Below, piece after piece: positions 8,244 through 17,612 of a stretch of DNA of 64,000 nt; positions within the stretch are counted from its first letter, which is position 1; each line of letters begins with the position of its first letter. The translations under genes were made by a program, and so were the position numbers. Source of the DNA: UBA7803 sp040219135 (lineage in GTDB: Bacteria; Pseudomonadota; Gammaproteobacteria; Pseudomonadales; Azotimanducaceae); the NCBI GenBank assembly GCA_040219135.1, contig JAVJTA010000011.1, forward strand, positions 62,001 to 126,000, read 5' to 3'. Below the pieces are notes generated by a model. That model did no database searches. It was not told the DNA's origin and was given only the letters and a program-made list of their open reading frames with translations.

Positions 8244-9653
8244 TCAGTCGTCGACCGGCGCCGCGGCCGGCAGCCAGCGACCGCGGCTCATCACCCCGGC
8301 GATGCGCCGGGTGTTGTCGATGTCGGCCAGTGGGTCGGCATCGAGCAGCACCAGATCCGCGGCCCTGCCGGAGTCGATGCTGCCCAGGGTGTCCTCGAGG
8401 CCGAACCAGCGGGCCGGTATCCGCGTTGCGGACTCCAGTGCCTCGAGCGGACTGAGGCCGCTGCGAACCAGCAGGCCCAGTTCCGTGTGCAGACTGTAGC
8501 CGGGGACGGCGAGTCCGATGGGGGTGTCGGTGCCGGCGCCGATGGGCACGCCGGCGTCGTGCATCTCTCCCACAAGAAACAGGCTCCAGTCGGCGAACGC
8601 GGTGTCCACGCCGTCACCCGCACGGGCGTGGAGTTCCTCACGCCAACGCGCCACCACCGCGGGCGGCAGCTGTTCCAGCGCCGACGGCCAGTCGTCGCGC
8701 AGATCCGGGCGCGCAACGGCGAAGGAATTCAGCCGCAGCGTCGGCACCTGGACCGTATCCGTCAGCGTCGCCAGCACCGCAGCACAGCGCTCCGCATCGT
8801 AGGCCGCAATCGCGGGCAGCCGCTGCTCGGCGTGTATGGCCGAACGCAGATCGTAGCCCCGCCCGTCCTCGAACGCGGCGATGCGCGCCCGGCGGGCGTC
8901 GAGCAGTTCGCGCCAGTCGTCGGCGCAGGCGAGTTCCACGTTACGCACGTGTTCCATGGAATCCACCCGGGGTCCGGCCTCGTCCGCGGTCATGGTCAGC
9001 GGCACGTGGGCGGCGATGGGCAGCCCGCGCTGTCCGGCGGCAGCGACCAGGGCAGCGAACACCTCCGGGGTCACCAGCTCGTAGATCTTGATGAAATCGA
9101 CCCCGGCAGCAGCCAGATCGGCCACCCTGCGTTCCGCCACAGCGGGCGAAGCGACGCCGATCCCGAGCTGCGGTTGCCCGGCACTGGCGCCGTCGTAAAC
9201 CACGAAGCGGCCGTCGAGCAGCGGGCCGGAGATGAAGATCCGCGGGGCCGGCTCGGTGCCGCTCGCAAGCCGCTCGCGCAGCGCGCTGAGCGCGGCCACG
9301 TCCCCGCCGGTATCGCGCACGCTGGTGATGCCGTGGGCCAGGAACAGCGCTGCCATGTCGTCGGTGAGGGCCTCGTCGTAGAGGAAGTGCACGTGCATGT
9401 CCCACAGGCCCGGGATCAGGTAACGGCCGCGGCCGTCGATCACCTGACGCACTGATTCGGACGCGCTCGACATCGGCATCACCGACTCGATGCGCTCACC
9501 GACCACCAGAACCCGCTGATTCTCGCGTACGCCGTTCAGCGCATCGATCACCGTGACGTGATCGAAAGCGACGCCGTCGGCCGGGGCGCGTTCGCTGCAT
9601 GCGGCGGCGAACAGCATGAGCGCAGCCATGCCGATCAAGAATCTCCGTTCCAT
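8244..9653 (-). CDS. Amidohydrolase family lipoprotein
   Basis: A 469-residue metal-dependent hydrolase of the amidohydrolase (imidazolonepropionase/prolidase-like) superfamily, probably anchored in the periplasm. The N-terminus has a lipobox (LFAAAC, Cys19). Metal ligands appear in order: His87-x-His89 in GLWDMHVHF, a lysine-containing VDFIKIYELV strand, AAHVPLTM, SMEHV and the late GAGTDTP aspartate, ending in the RAADLVLLDADPL strand. Substrate is unknown: dipeptides and cyclic amides are typical. It is convergent with the gene at 7462 and divergent from the hydrolase at 9729. Confidence 0.88.
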   Translation of the reverse strand: MERRFLIGMAALMLFAAACSERAPADGVAFDHVTVIDALNGVRENQRVLVVGERIESVMPMSSASESVRQVIDGRGRYLIPGLWDMHVHFLYDEALTDDMAALFLAHGITSVRDTGGDVAALSALRERLASGTEPAPRIFISGPLLDGRFVVYDGASAGQPQLGIGVASPAVAERRVADLAAAGVDFIKIYELVTPEVFAALVAAAGQRGLPIAAHVPLTMTADEAGPRVDSMEHVRNVELACADDWRELLDARRARIAAFEDGRGYDLRSAIHAEQRLPAIAAYDAERCAAVLATLTDTVQVPTLRLNSFAVARPDLRDDWPSALEQLPPAVVARWREELHARAGDGVDTAFADWSLFLVGEMHDAGVPIGAGTDTPIGLAVPGYSLHTELGLLVRSGLSPLEALESATRIPARWFGLEDTLGSIDSGRAADLVLLDADPLADIDNTRRIAGVMSRGRWLPAAAPVDD

Positions 9654-9728
9654 CCCCTGCCCCCCTGTTGTTGCGATCCGCTTCGATCACCGCGCATATT
9701 GACGGCAATCACGTCAGGAGCAAATCCG

Positions 9729-10730
9729 ATGCAGGGACGGGCGACTGTTCTTCGAAACGCAATCGTCGCGGCGGCGCTGCTCATTGGCCTGATGGCCACT
9801 GGCGCCGGCGCCGCGGAGCCGCCGCTCGCACCGCCCGCGGACTGGGCCGCCACCGCCATCGACTACAGCAACGTGCCCTACCCCTACCCGGTCAGCTACC
9901 TGCCCGTCAGCCTGTTCGGTGAGGATCTGCGCATGGCCTACATGGACGTGGCACCCGAGGGTGAAGGCAACGGCCGCACGGTGGTGCTGTTCCACGGCAT
10001 GAACTTCTTCGCCGCTGCCTACCACGGCACCATCGACGCGCTGCGCGACGCCGGCTTCCGGGTGCTCGCCATCGATCGGCTCGGCTACGGCCGTTCGTCG
10101 AAACCGCTCGGCCACTACAACCTGCACGTTGCGGCGCGCAACACCAGGGCCCTGCTCGATCACCTCGGCATCGAACGCGCCGCCATCGTCGGTCACTCCA
10201 TGGGCGGCATGGTGGCGACCCGCTTTGCCGCAACCTACCCCGAGGCTACCAGCCGGGTGGTGATGGTGAACCAGATCGGCCTCACCGACCTGCGCCAGCA
10301 GCGCCCGTGGCGCGACCCGGACAGCGTTTACCGCGAGGTGCTGGGGACCACCTATCAGGACGTGCTCGCCGGCCACCGGCGCTACTACCCGGCGGGCTGG
10401 CGCGACGAATACCTGACCTGGGTGCGCATTCAGTACGGCCTGACCCTCGGCGGCGACTGGCCGCGCATGGCCCGGGTTCGCGCCGCCCAGCTGCAGATCC
10501 TCTACGAAGACCCGGTGGTCTACGAATGGCAGCACATCGCGGCCCCTGCCCTCGTCATCGGCGGCGAGGAGGATCGACTGACGGACGATTTCCCGTCCCG
10601 AGCGCGGCACGTGGCGCAATCGCTGCAGAACGCCAAGCTGATTCTGTATCCGGACGTCGGCCACGCGCCGGGGTTCGAGATCCCCGAGCGCTTTCATGCC
10701 GATCTGATCCGGTTCCTGCGATCGAACTGA
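9729..10730 (+). CDS. Exported alpha/beta hydrolase
   Basis: A 333-residue alpha/beta hydrolase with a signal peptide (hydrophobic stretch about residues 8-28, ending AGA|AE). LFHGMNF supplies the oxyanion hole, Ser157 in VGHSMGG is the nucleophile, GGEEDRLTDD supplies the acid, and DVGHAPG supplies the histidine. The start at 9729 has AGGAG eight bases upstream and puts the signal peptide first. It resembles epoxide-hydrolase / lactonase-like members, but substrate is unknown. It is divergent from the amidohydrolase lipoprotein and may share its promoter region. Confidence 0.88.
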   Translation: MQGRATVLRNAIVAAALLIGLMATGAGAAEPPLAPPADWAATAIDYSNVPYPYPVSYLPVSLFGEDLRMAYMDVAPEGEGNGRTVVLFHGMNFFAAAYHGTIDALRDAGFRVLAIDRLGYGRSSKPLGHYNLHVAARNTRALLDHLGIERAAIVGHSMGGMVATRFAATYPEATSRVVMVNQIGLTDLRQQRPWRDPDSVYREVLGTTYQDVLAGHRRYYPAGWRDEYLTWVRIQYGLTLGGDWPRMARVRAAQLQILYEDPVVYEWQHIAAPALVIGGEEDRLTDDFPSRARHVAQSLQNAKLILYPDVGHAPGFEIPERFHADLIRFLRSN

Positions 10731-10750
10731 CGGGCAGGCGCAGTCCGCTC

Positions 10751-11209
<459 letters not shown>

Positions 11210-11219
11210 GCTGCTGCCC

Positions 11220-12359
11220 CTAGCGCTGCGGCGTGATCAGGTACTTCTCACCCGTCGCCTGCCTGCCGTAGGCGCCGATGGCCTCCAGCGACAGCGCCTC
11301 GGCGAGGCCCACTTCGGCGGTGTAGTGGCTGGCGAACGTGGTCTTGATCTCCGCCGCCACGCGCTCGCGCAGCTTCTGCGCCGCGGCGTGACCGATGCGC
11401 GCGAGGAACGGCGGCAGCAGCCAGCCACCCAGGCCCCAGGCCATGCCGAAATTGCGGTTCAGGATCGTCGGGCTGCGATCGAGCCCGCCGTAGATGTAGA
11501 CGTGCTTGTAGACGTCGGAGCCGTAGCGGCTGTACTCCTTCGCCGAACGCACCGCGGCCGCCTCCATGCTGGCGAGGATCTGCCCGGCGAGCTTGCCGCC
11601 GCCGGTGGCGTCGAAGCCGAGCGTCGCGCCCGTGGCCTGCAGCGCGTCGGTCAGGTCTTCGAGGAAGCTGTCCGCGGAAGAGTTCACCACGTGTTTCGCT
11701 CCAAGGCCTTCCAGCAGCGCCTTGTGCTCGTCGCGCCGTACCACGTTGACCAGCGGGATGCCGTCCTCGAGGCACAGCTTGTTGAGCATCTGCCCAAGGT
11801 TCGACGCCGCCGCGGTGTGCACCAGGGCCTTGTGGTTCTCGAGGCGCATGGTCTCGGTCATGCCGAGGGCGGTGAGCGGGTTGACGAAGCAGGACGCCCC
11901 TTCCTTCGGCGTGGTGCCCTCCGGCAGCACCAGGCACTGGTTGGCCTTGACCGCCCGGTACTCCGCGTACATGGCGCCGCCGAGGATCGCCACCGTTTTG
12001 CCGATGAGCGCCTGGGCCGCAGGATCAGCGCCTGCTTCGGTCACCACCCCGGCGCCTTCGTTGCCCACCGGCAGCGACTGACCGATCCGAGCCTTCATGG
12101 CCGGCATCACTGCATCCGGCACCGGCGCGGTGATCACCGGCGCCGCCGCCGAGCCGCTGGCCCGGGCGGCGCTCATGTCGGCGCCGCCGAAGAGCAGCCC
12201 GAGGTCCGACGGGTTGATGGGCGAGGCCTCGATCCGCACGAGCACTTCGTCCTTGCCCGGCGTTGGCACGTCGACCTCGGTCAGCGACAGTTCCAGCGTG
12301 GCGTCCGCGCCGATGGTGGAGCGGAGCTGTTTCATTTTTCCGGATTGGTTACGGGCCAT
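11220..12359 (-). CDS. Zinc-binding dehydrogenase / quinone-oxidoreductase-like MDR protein
   Basis: A 379-residue medium-chain dehydrogenase/reductase. The N-terminal GroES-like domain has VRIEASPINPSDLGLL and VGNEGAGVV; the nucleotide-binding domain carries ALVHTAAASNLGQML in place of the classical GxGxxG, as in bacterial MDR proteins with quinone or enoyl reductase activity. GGAMYAEY and NPLTALGM are typical of that group. The GroES zinc ligands are not obvious, so it is probably a zinc-free NAD(P)H-dependent reductase despite the family name. ATG 12359 has GGGGGAA upstream. Confidence 0.85.
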   Translation of the reverse strand: MARNQSGKMKQLRSTIGADATLELSLTEVDVPTPGKDEVLVRIEASPINPSDLGLLFGGADMSAARASGSAAAPVITAPVPDAVMPAMKARIGQSLPVGNEGAGVVTEAGADPAAQALIGKTVAILGGAMYAEYRAVKANQCLVLPEGTTPKEGASCFVNPLTALGMTETMRLENHKALVHTAAASNLGQMLNKLCLEDGIPLVNVVRRDEHKALLEGLGAKHVVNSSADSFLEDLTDALQATGATLGFDATGGGKLAGQILASMEAAAVRSAKEYSRYGSDVYKHVYIYGGLDRSPTILNRNFGMAWGLGGWLLPPFLARIGHAAAQKLRERVAAEIKTTFASHYTAEVGLAEALSLEAIGAYGRQATGEKYLITPQR

Positions 12360-12450
12360 GTTGATTCCCCCAATGAGATAGATCGATCAGGTAAGTGGAT
12401 CGACTGAACGCGTGAGCGCGCCAGTGTACACGCGTTACCAGCCGGCGCCG

Positions 12451-13239
12451 CTACAGGCCGCGAAAGTCCGGCTCGCGGCGCTCCCGGAACGCGGCCAGCG
12501 CTTCCCGGTTGGCTGGCCCGCCGAGCAGGGCGGCGAATTCCTCACGCTCCCGGGCGCGGGCGGCGCGCACGGCGTCGAGCCGCGCTCCCAGCAGCAGCTT
12601 CTTGGTGGCGACGAGAGACGCCACCGGCATGGCGGCAATCTCCCGAGCCAGGGCCAGGGTTTCCGGCAGCAGTTGGTCCGGCGCGCACAGGCGGCTGGCC
12701 AGCCCCCAGTCGACGGCGGTGGCGGCATCGATCCAACGCGCCGTGTACAGCAGTTCCGCCGCGCGCTGCCAGCCGATCAGGGGCGCGAGCAGCGCGCTGC
12801 TGCCCGCCTCGGTGGTGACGCCCAGGGTCACGAACGGCGCCCGCAGCCGCGCCTGCTGCGACATCAGCACCAGATCGCAGTGCGGCAGGATGGTCACCCC
12901 GATGCCGACGGCGATGCCGTTCACCGCCGCCAGCAGCGGCTTAGGAAACGCTTCCACCGTGGCGATGAACGGCTCGAAACCGTGGGGTCGGCCGTCGTCG
13001 TGGCGCACCGGTTGCGCCAGTTCGCCGAGATCCGTTCCGGCGCAGAAGCTGCGACCGCGGCCGGTGAGCACCACGCAGGCGATGTCGTCGCGGCGGGCGG
13101 CATCGTCCAGGGCCTTGCGCACGGCGTCGTAGAGCCGATCGTCGTAGGCATTCAGGGCGTCCTCGCGCTGCACGGTGAGCAGCCGCACCCGATCGGCATC
13201 GTCAATGGCCAGTTCGGTGCCGGAATCGGCGCGGCTCAC
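12451..13239 (-). CDS. Enoyl-CoA hydratase/isomerase family protein
   Basis: A 262-residue crotonase-fold enzyme. The oxyanion-hole segments are GRGRSFCAGTDLGEL and LLAAVNGIAVGIGVTILPHCDLVLMS; the second catalytic region reads LGVTTEAGSSALLAP, keeping the Glu that many isomerases and hydratases use. It starts at GTG within the GTGA overlap with the stop of the VOC gene upstream, so the two are translationally coupled. It probably acts in fatty- or aromatic-acid CoA catabolism. Confidence 0.88.
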   Translation of the reverse strand: MSRADSGTELAIDDADRVRLLTVQREDALNAYDDRLYDAVRKALDDAARRDDIACVVLTGRGRSFCAGTDLGELAQPVRHDDGRPHGFEPFIATVEAFPKPLLAAVNGIAVGIGVTILPHCDLVLMSQQARLRAPFVTLGVTTEAGSSALLAPLIGWQRAAELLYTARWIDAATAVDWGLASRLCAPDQLLPETLALAREIAAMPVASLVATKKLLLGARLDAVRAARAREREEFAALLGGPANREALAAFRERREPDFRGL

Positions 13240-14099
13240 GGCGCCACCTCCACCCGTTCCGGGTGTCCGGACCAGGTCCAGGCGTAGCTGCGCCGGGACA
13301 GCCCCAGCATCATGCCGCCCAGGGTCTTGGGATGCAGAAACACCGTGTGCGGCCCCAGCGAGTCGCGCTGCCCGGGGGCCGGGTCGGAGGTATGGCCGAG
13401 GCCGGACCCGCGCGCGCGGCGCTCGATCTCAACGAGATTTCCGGTCTCCGCGAACGCCATGTACAGGCCGCTGCCGTTGCGGTCGAAGAATCGGCGCATG
13501 GTGGTGCCGGGCGATTCCGGGGTGATGATCTCCAGTCGATCCAGGCGAGCGGGGTCGAACAGGGTCAGCGAACCGCGGTAGCCGTAGGTATCGGAGGCAA
13601 TCGGTTCGAAGGCGGCCGCGTCGAGACCGAGCACCTCGGCCGCCCGGGCGGTCTCGCGGTCGGCGTCCGCGACCAGATCGGTGAGTTCGTAGAAGCGGTC
13701 GATCAGACCCACCGCCGGCTGCGGCCGGTGCGCGTCCACCAGCAGCCGCAGCCCGGGAATGCCGCTGGCCGTCTCGTCGAGCACGAGGCGTTTACCGTCC
13801 CACAGCGGCTCGATGCCGATATCGTCCAGGTGACGGGCGAATGCCCCCAGATCCGCCGTGGTGAAGCCGCCGGCGAACAGGTGCGGGCCGCGGGCTTCCA
13901 GGGCGTAGCCGACGATTCCGTCGCCGTCGGGAACCAGGATCTCCAGCCAGCCGTTGCCGAGGCGCCAGCGGTGAGCCCTGGCACCGAGTGCAGGATGAAC
14001 GCTGGACCCGGCCGGTTCGGCCCCGAGCAGCCGCTCCCAGACACGGCCGCAGCGGGCATCCGCCGCCGCCAGCACTACCCGATCCATGGCCTGCAGCAT
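13236..14099 (-). CDS. VOC (glyoxalase-like) family protein
   Basis: A 287-residue protein with two betaalphabetabetabeta halves typical of the vicinal-oxygen-chelate fold: LQAMDRVVLAAADARCGRVWERLLGAEP opens the first, and the C-terminal half has YRGSLTLFDP, FFDRNGSGLYMAFAETGNLVEIERR and PHTVFLHPKTLGG. It starts at ATG 14099 after a strong GAGGAGGAGAGG. It forms a two-gene unit with the enoyl-CoA hydratase through a 4-bp overlap. Metal ligands plausibly include His and Glu residues in the C-terminal half. Substrate unknown. Confidence 0.78.
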   Translation of the reverse strand: MLQAMDRVVLAAADARCGRVWERLLGAEPAGSSVHPALGARAHRWRLGNGWLEILVPDGDGIVGYALEARGPHLFAGGFTTADLGAFARHLDDIGIEPLWDGKRLVLDETASGIPGLRLLVDAHRPQPAVGLIDRFYELTDLVADADRETARAAEVLGLDAAAFEPIASDTYGYRGSLTLFDPARLDRLEIITPESPGTTMRRFFDRNGSGLYMAFAETGNLVEIERRARGSGLGHTSDPAPGQRDSLGPHTVFLHPKTLGGMMLGLSRRSYAWTWSGHPERVEVAP

Positions 14100-14192
14100 C
14101 GCCTCTCCTCCTCATGATCCGACCGTCGCATTGTAAACCAGCCGCCGGAGCCGATAATCGCAGGAACTCCCACCCCACCCACCGAGCCGACC

Positions 14193-14801
14193 ATGCAACC
14201 GCTGCGCCCCGTCATTCTGGAAGCCCACGGCATCCGCCTCGAACCCATGACCACCGATCACGTGGACGATCTGGAGCGCGCGGCCGGCGACGGCCGGCTC
14301 TGGGAGCTGTGGTTCACCTCGGTGCCCGGCGGCGATGGACCGATCCGCACCGCCGACTACGTCGCCCAGGCCCTCGCCGGGCAGGAAGCGGGCAGCATGC
14401 TGCCGTGGGTGGTTCGCGAAAGCGGATCCGGCCGGATCATCGGCACCACCCGCTACCACGACGTGGTCACCGCCGCGGAACGAGTGGAGATCGGCTACAC
14501 CTGGTACGCCCAGAGCCACCAGCGCAGCCATGTCAACACCGTCTGCAAGCTGCTGCTGTTCCGCCACGCCTTCGACGACGTCGGCTGCCGGGTGGTGGGG
14601 CTGCGCACCGACAACTTCAACTTCCGCTCGCAACGCGCAATCGAGGCCCTGGGGGCGAAGAAGGACGGCGTGATTCGCCATCACGCGCCGCGCCCGGACG
14701 GCAGCGTGCGCGACACCGTGATGTACAGCGTGCTCGCCGGCGAGTGGCCGGACGTGCGCCGTCACCTCGAGCATCGTCTCGCCCGGCACGCGGCCCGCTG
14801 A
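14193..14801 (+). CDS. GNAT family N-acetyltransferase (RimJ/RimL type)
   Basis: A 202-residue acetyltransferase. IRLEPMTTDHVDDL begins the fold, GTTRYHDVVTAAERVEIGYTWY is the beta4-beta5 region, and RVVGLRTDNFNFRSQRAIEALGAKKDGVIRHH is the signature of the RimJ/RimL-like subgroup that acetylates protein N-termini or small amines. The acetyl-CoA loop is degenerate (QSHQRSHVN in place of RxxGxA/G). It is divergent from the VOC/ECH pair. Confidence 0.85.
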   Translation: MQPLRPVILEAHGIRLEPMTTDHVDDLERAAGDGRLWELWFTSVPGGDGPIRTADYVAQALAGQEAGSMLPWVVRESGSGRIIGTTRYHDVVTAAERVEIGYTWYAQSHQRSHVNTVCKLLLFRHAFDDVGCRVVGLRTDNFNFRSQRAIEALGAKKDGVIRHHAPRPDGSVRDTVMYSVLAGEWPDVRRHLEHRLARHAAR

Positions 14802-14928
14802 CCCGCCGCCCGTCCGGCCCCGGTCCGCTCAGGGTCGCCGGCGCTCGCGACGGCCGCGACGGGATTCCCCCGGCGACAGGCCCGCCCCCCGGCGTTACCA
14901 TCGGGGCTTCATCCAGGGAGAGAGAGCG

Positions 14929-17229
14929 ATGGAACGCGCACCCCGACAAGTTCGTCTCCTGCTGGCCGTGTCCAGCGTGGCGCTCGCCGCCGAAGCGCTC
15001 CCCCAGGAGCGCTCCGCGGGCATCATCGAAGAGGTCATCGTCACCGCGCAGAAGCGCGAGGAGAGCCTGCAGGAGACCCCGGTCTCCGTCACCGCCTTCA
15101 CCGCCGACGCCATCCAGGCCCTGGGCTTCCGCCAGTCCGTCGACATTACCGCGCAGACACCGAACTTCAGCGTCGGCTACCCGAACGGCGACACCGGGGT
15201 GCCGGCGCCGTTCATCCGCGGCGTCGGACTCAACGACTTCGGCGTGCTCAACCAGGGCCCCATCGCCGCCTACATGGACGAGACCTACATCTCCTCCAAC
15301 GCCGCCCAGATCTTTCAGCTGCTCGACGTCGAGCGTGTCGAGGTGCTGCGCGGTCCCCAGGGCACCCTGTACGGACGCAACGCCACCGGCGGCGCGGTCA
15401 ACTTCGTCTCGAAGAAGCCCACCCGGGAGTGGGACGGCTGGGTGCGCGGCGCTTACGGCAGTTGGGACCTGACCCAGCTCGAGGGCGCCTTCGGCGGTCC
15501 GCTGGGAGAGAAAACCGCTTTCCGGGCCGCCGTGCTGAAGACCGACTCCGACGGCTGGATGAAGAACCGCTTCACCGGCAACGACCAGCAGGGCGTCGAC
15601 GAACTGGCCTGGCGGGTGCTGCTGGAGACCGAGCCCACCGAGGGACTGAACCTGCTGTTCAATGTGCACGGCGGCAAGACCGAATCCGACGCGGTGCAGT
15701 ATCGGCACCTCGGCGTGTGGGACGGCGCCGGCAACCCGTGCGCCAACGCCGACATTCTCGCCGGCAACTGCGTGGACATCTTCGGCTACTCCGAGCAGGC
15801 GCCCTACACCACCCCTTTCGGCGGCGTCGACGTCCCGGCCGTGCCCGGCTACAAAGAAGGCAACTTCGACTTCGAGGCGAAGAACGACACGGATTTCTGG
15901 GGCGCGTCGCTGACCGCCGACTGGACCGTGGGCGACTACGTCGTCACTTCGATCACCTCCTACGACGACATGGAGGACTTCCGCCCGGAGGAAACCGACG
16001 TCGGCCCCAACGACATCCTCACCGGCGAGCTCGCGGTCGATCAGGAGACCTTCTCCCAGGAGCTGCGGCTCGGCTGGGAGGGCGAACGGGGCACCTGGAT
16101 CGCGGGCCTGTACTATCTGGACGACAAGGCCACGGACAATACCGCCTTCGACATCCTGCGCGATCTGCGCTTCCTGTTCGTCGGCGACGACGTCAGCTGC
16201 TCGGCACCGCCCGGCAACCCCACGGGATTCTGCCCCGAAGAATTCGTGTTCAAGACCAAGTCCGGCACCGAGCAGGAGATCACCAGCTTTGCCGTGTTCG
16301 TCGACGGCTCCCGGCAGCTCACCGATCAGCTCAAGATCTCGGCCGGACTGCGCTACACCGACGAAGAGATCAAGCACGACAGCTTCTTCTTCTTCGACGA
16401 GCCCGCCGCCGGCAATCCGGCCCAGCCGGGGTATCCCGCAAAGGCGAAGAACGACTTCAGCAACTTCTCCGGCCGCCTGGTGCTCGACTACCAGGCGAAC
16501 GACGATCTGCTGTTCTACGGCGGCATCACCACCGGCTTCAAGGCCGGCGGCATTCAGAGCACCAGCGACGGCATCGCGCCCTACGACGAGGAAACGCTGG
16601 TGAGCTACGAAGCCGGCTTCAAGTCGACCCTGGCCGACGGCCGCGTGCGCTTCAACGGCTCGGCGTTCTACTACGACTACAGCGATCTGCAGGTGTTCGC
16701 TTTCGTGATCGTCGGCGGGGTCGGTTTCTCGACCATCTCCAATGCTGCCGACGCCGAGATCTACGGCGCCGAGTTCGAACTGCAGTGGCTGCCGGTCGAC
16801 AACCTGTTCGTCAATCTGGGGCTGGGGCTGCTGTCCACCGAGTACCAGGACTTTGTGATTCCGTCCGGCGACTTCTCCGGCAACGACATCACCATGTCGC
16901 CGGAACTGACCATGAACGCTCTGATCCAGTACGACATTCCCCTCGACGGCCGCGGCAACCTGACCCTGCAGACCGACTTCAACTACCAGGACGAGGTGTT
17001 CTTCGATGCGTTGAACAACCCGCTGCTGAGCGAGGGCGACTACTGGCTGTGGAACGCCCGGATCAGCTGGACGTCGCCGGACGAGAAGTGGGACGTCGCC
17101 GCCTACGGCCGCAATCTGGGAGACGAGGAATACATGGTCTACTCTTTCGACCTGTCGTTCTTCGGCTTCAACGAAGAGATGATCGGCACGCCCCGGGCGT
17201 TCGGTCTCGAAGCCACGTACCGGTTCTGA
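14929..17229 (+). CDS. TonB-dependent receptor, first gene of receptor-cytochrome-oxidase operon
   Basis: A 766-residue outer-membrane active transporter. A signal peptide (VRLLLAVSSVALAAEA) precedes IIEEVIVTAQKREESLQETP, plug motifs FIRGVGLNDFG and RVEVLRGPQGTLYGRN, and a barrel that ends in FGLEATYRF with C-terminal Phe. ATG 14929 follows GGGAGAGAGAG. Its stop codon overlaps the next start (TGATG), so receptor and lipoprotein cytochrome are translationally coupled, and the same arrangement links the cytochrome to the FAD oxidase. This suggests that the imported ligand is the substrate oxidised in the periplasm; that is an inference. Confidence 0.93.
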   Translation: MERAPRQVRLLLAVSSVALAAEALPQERSAGIIEEVIVTAQKREESLQETPVSVTAFTADAIQALGFRQSVDITAQTPNFSVGYPNGDTGVPAPFIRGVGLNDFGVLNQGPIAAYMDETYISSNAAQIFQLLDVERVEVLRGPQGTLYGRNATGGAVNFVSKKPTREWDGWVRGAYGSWDLTQLEGAFGGPLGEKTAFRAAVLKTDSDGWMKNRFTGNDQQGVDELAWRVLLETEPTEGLNLLFNVHGGKTESDAVQYRHLGVWDGAGNPCANADILAGNCVDIFGYSEQAPYTTPFGGVDVPAVPGYKEGNFDFEAKNDTDFWGASLTADWTVGDYVVTSITSYDDMEDFRPEETDVGPNDILTGELAVDQETFSQELRLGWEGERGTWIAGLYYLDDKATDNTAFDILRDLRFLFVGDDVSCSAPPGNPTGFCPEEFVFKTKSGTEQEITSFAVFVDGSRQLTDQLKISAGLRYTDEEIKHDSFFFFDEPAAGNPAQPGYPAKAKNDFSNFSGRLVLDYQANDDLLFYGGITTGFKAGGIQSTSDGIAPYDEETLVSYEAGFKSTLADGRVRFNGSAFYYDYSDLQVFAFVIVGGVGFSTISNAADAEIYGAEFELQWLPVDNLFVNLGLGLLSTEYQDFVIPSGDFSGNDITMSPELTMNALIQYDIPLDGRGNLTLQTDFNYQDEVFFDALNNPLLSEGDYWLWNARISWTSPDEKWDVAAYGRNLGDEEYMVYSFDLSFFGFNEEMIGTPRAFGLEATYRF

Positions 17230-17612
17230 TGCCGATGCGTCACCACCTGGCCACCCTGGCGCTGCTCGCTGCGCTGGCGGGCTGCGATGCGGGGCAGCAA
17301 GGCGACGCCGATGCGGACGCGAATGCCGCCCCAGCGCCTGCCGCGGACGCCTCGACGGTTGCCATGGCGCCCACGGAAGACGTGATGCAGAAGTGGTCGC
17401 GCAGCTGCGTGCTCTGCCACGTCGACGGCAACGGCGGCGCGCCACGCCTCGGTAACGCCGGGGAATGGCAGCCGCGGCTGGCGAAGGGCAAGGACGTGCT
17501 GCTGCAGCACACTCTCGAGGGCCTGAACAACATGCCGCCGCTCGGCTACTGCATGTCCTGCGAACGCGACGACTTCATCGCGCTGATCGAATTCATGTCG
17601 GAGGGCAACTGA
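17229..17612 (+). CDS. Lipoprotein cytochrome c5-like
   Basis: A 127-residue monohaem c-type cytochrome anchored by a lipid: lipobox LAALAGC (Cys19), then a low-complexity Ala/Asp linker to about residue 45, then the haem site C60-VLC63-H64. The likely axial ligand is Met102 in NNMPPLG, and the pair C108/C111 in YCMSC is the extra disulfide seen in the cytochrome c5 family. It is coupled by TGATG to both the receptor upstream and the oxidase downstream. Probable role: electron acceptor from the oxidase to the respiratory chain. Confidence 0.9.
   Translation: MPMRHHLATLALLAALAGCDAGQQGDADADANAAPAPAADASTVAMAPTEDVMQKWSRSCVLCHVDGNGGAPRLGNAGEWQPRLAKGKDVLLQHTLEGLNNMPPLGYCMSCERDDFIALIEFMSEGN

Noticed and set aside
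14617..17445. 942-codon minus-strand frame across the receptor-cytochrome operon
   Set aside because: Antisense shadow without family signature; it covers three coupled plus-strand genes with clear motifs.
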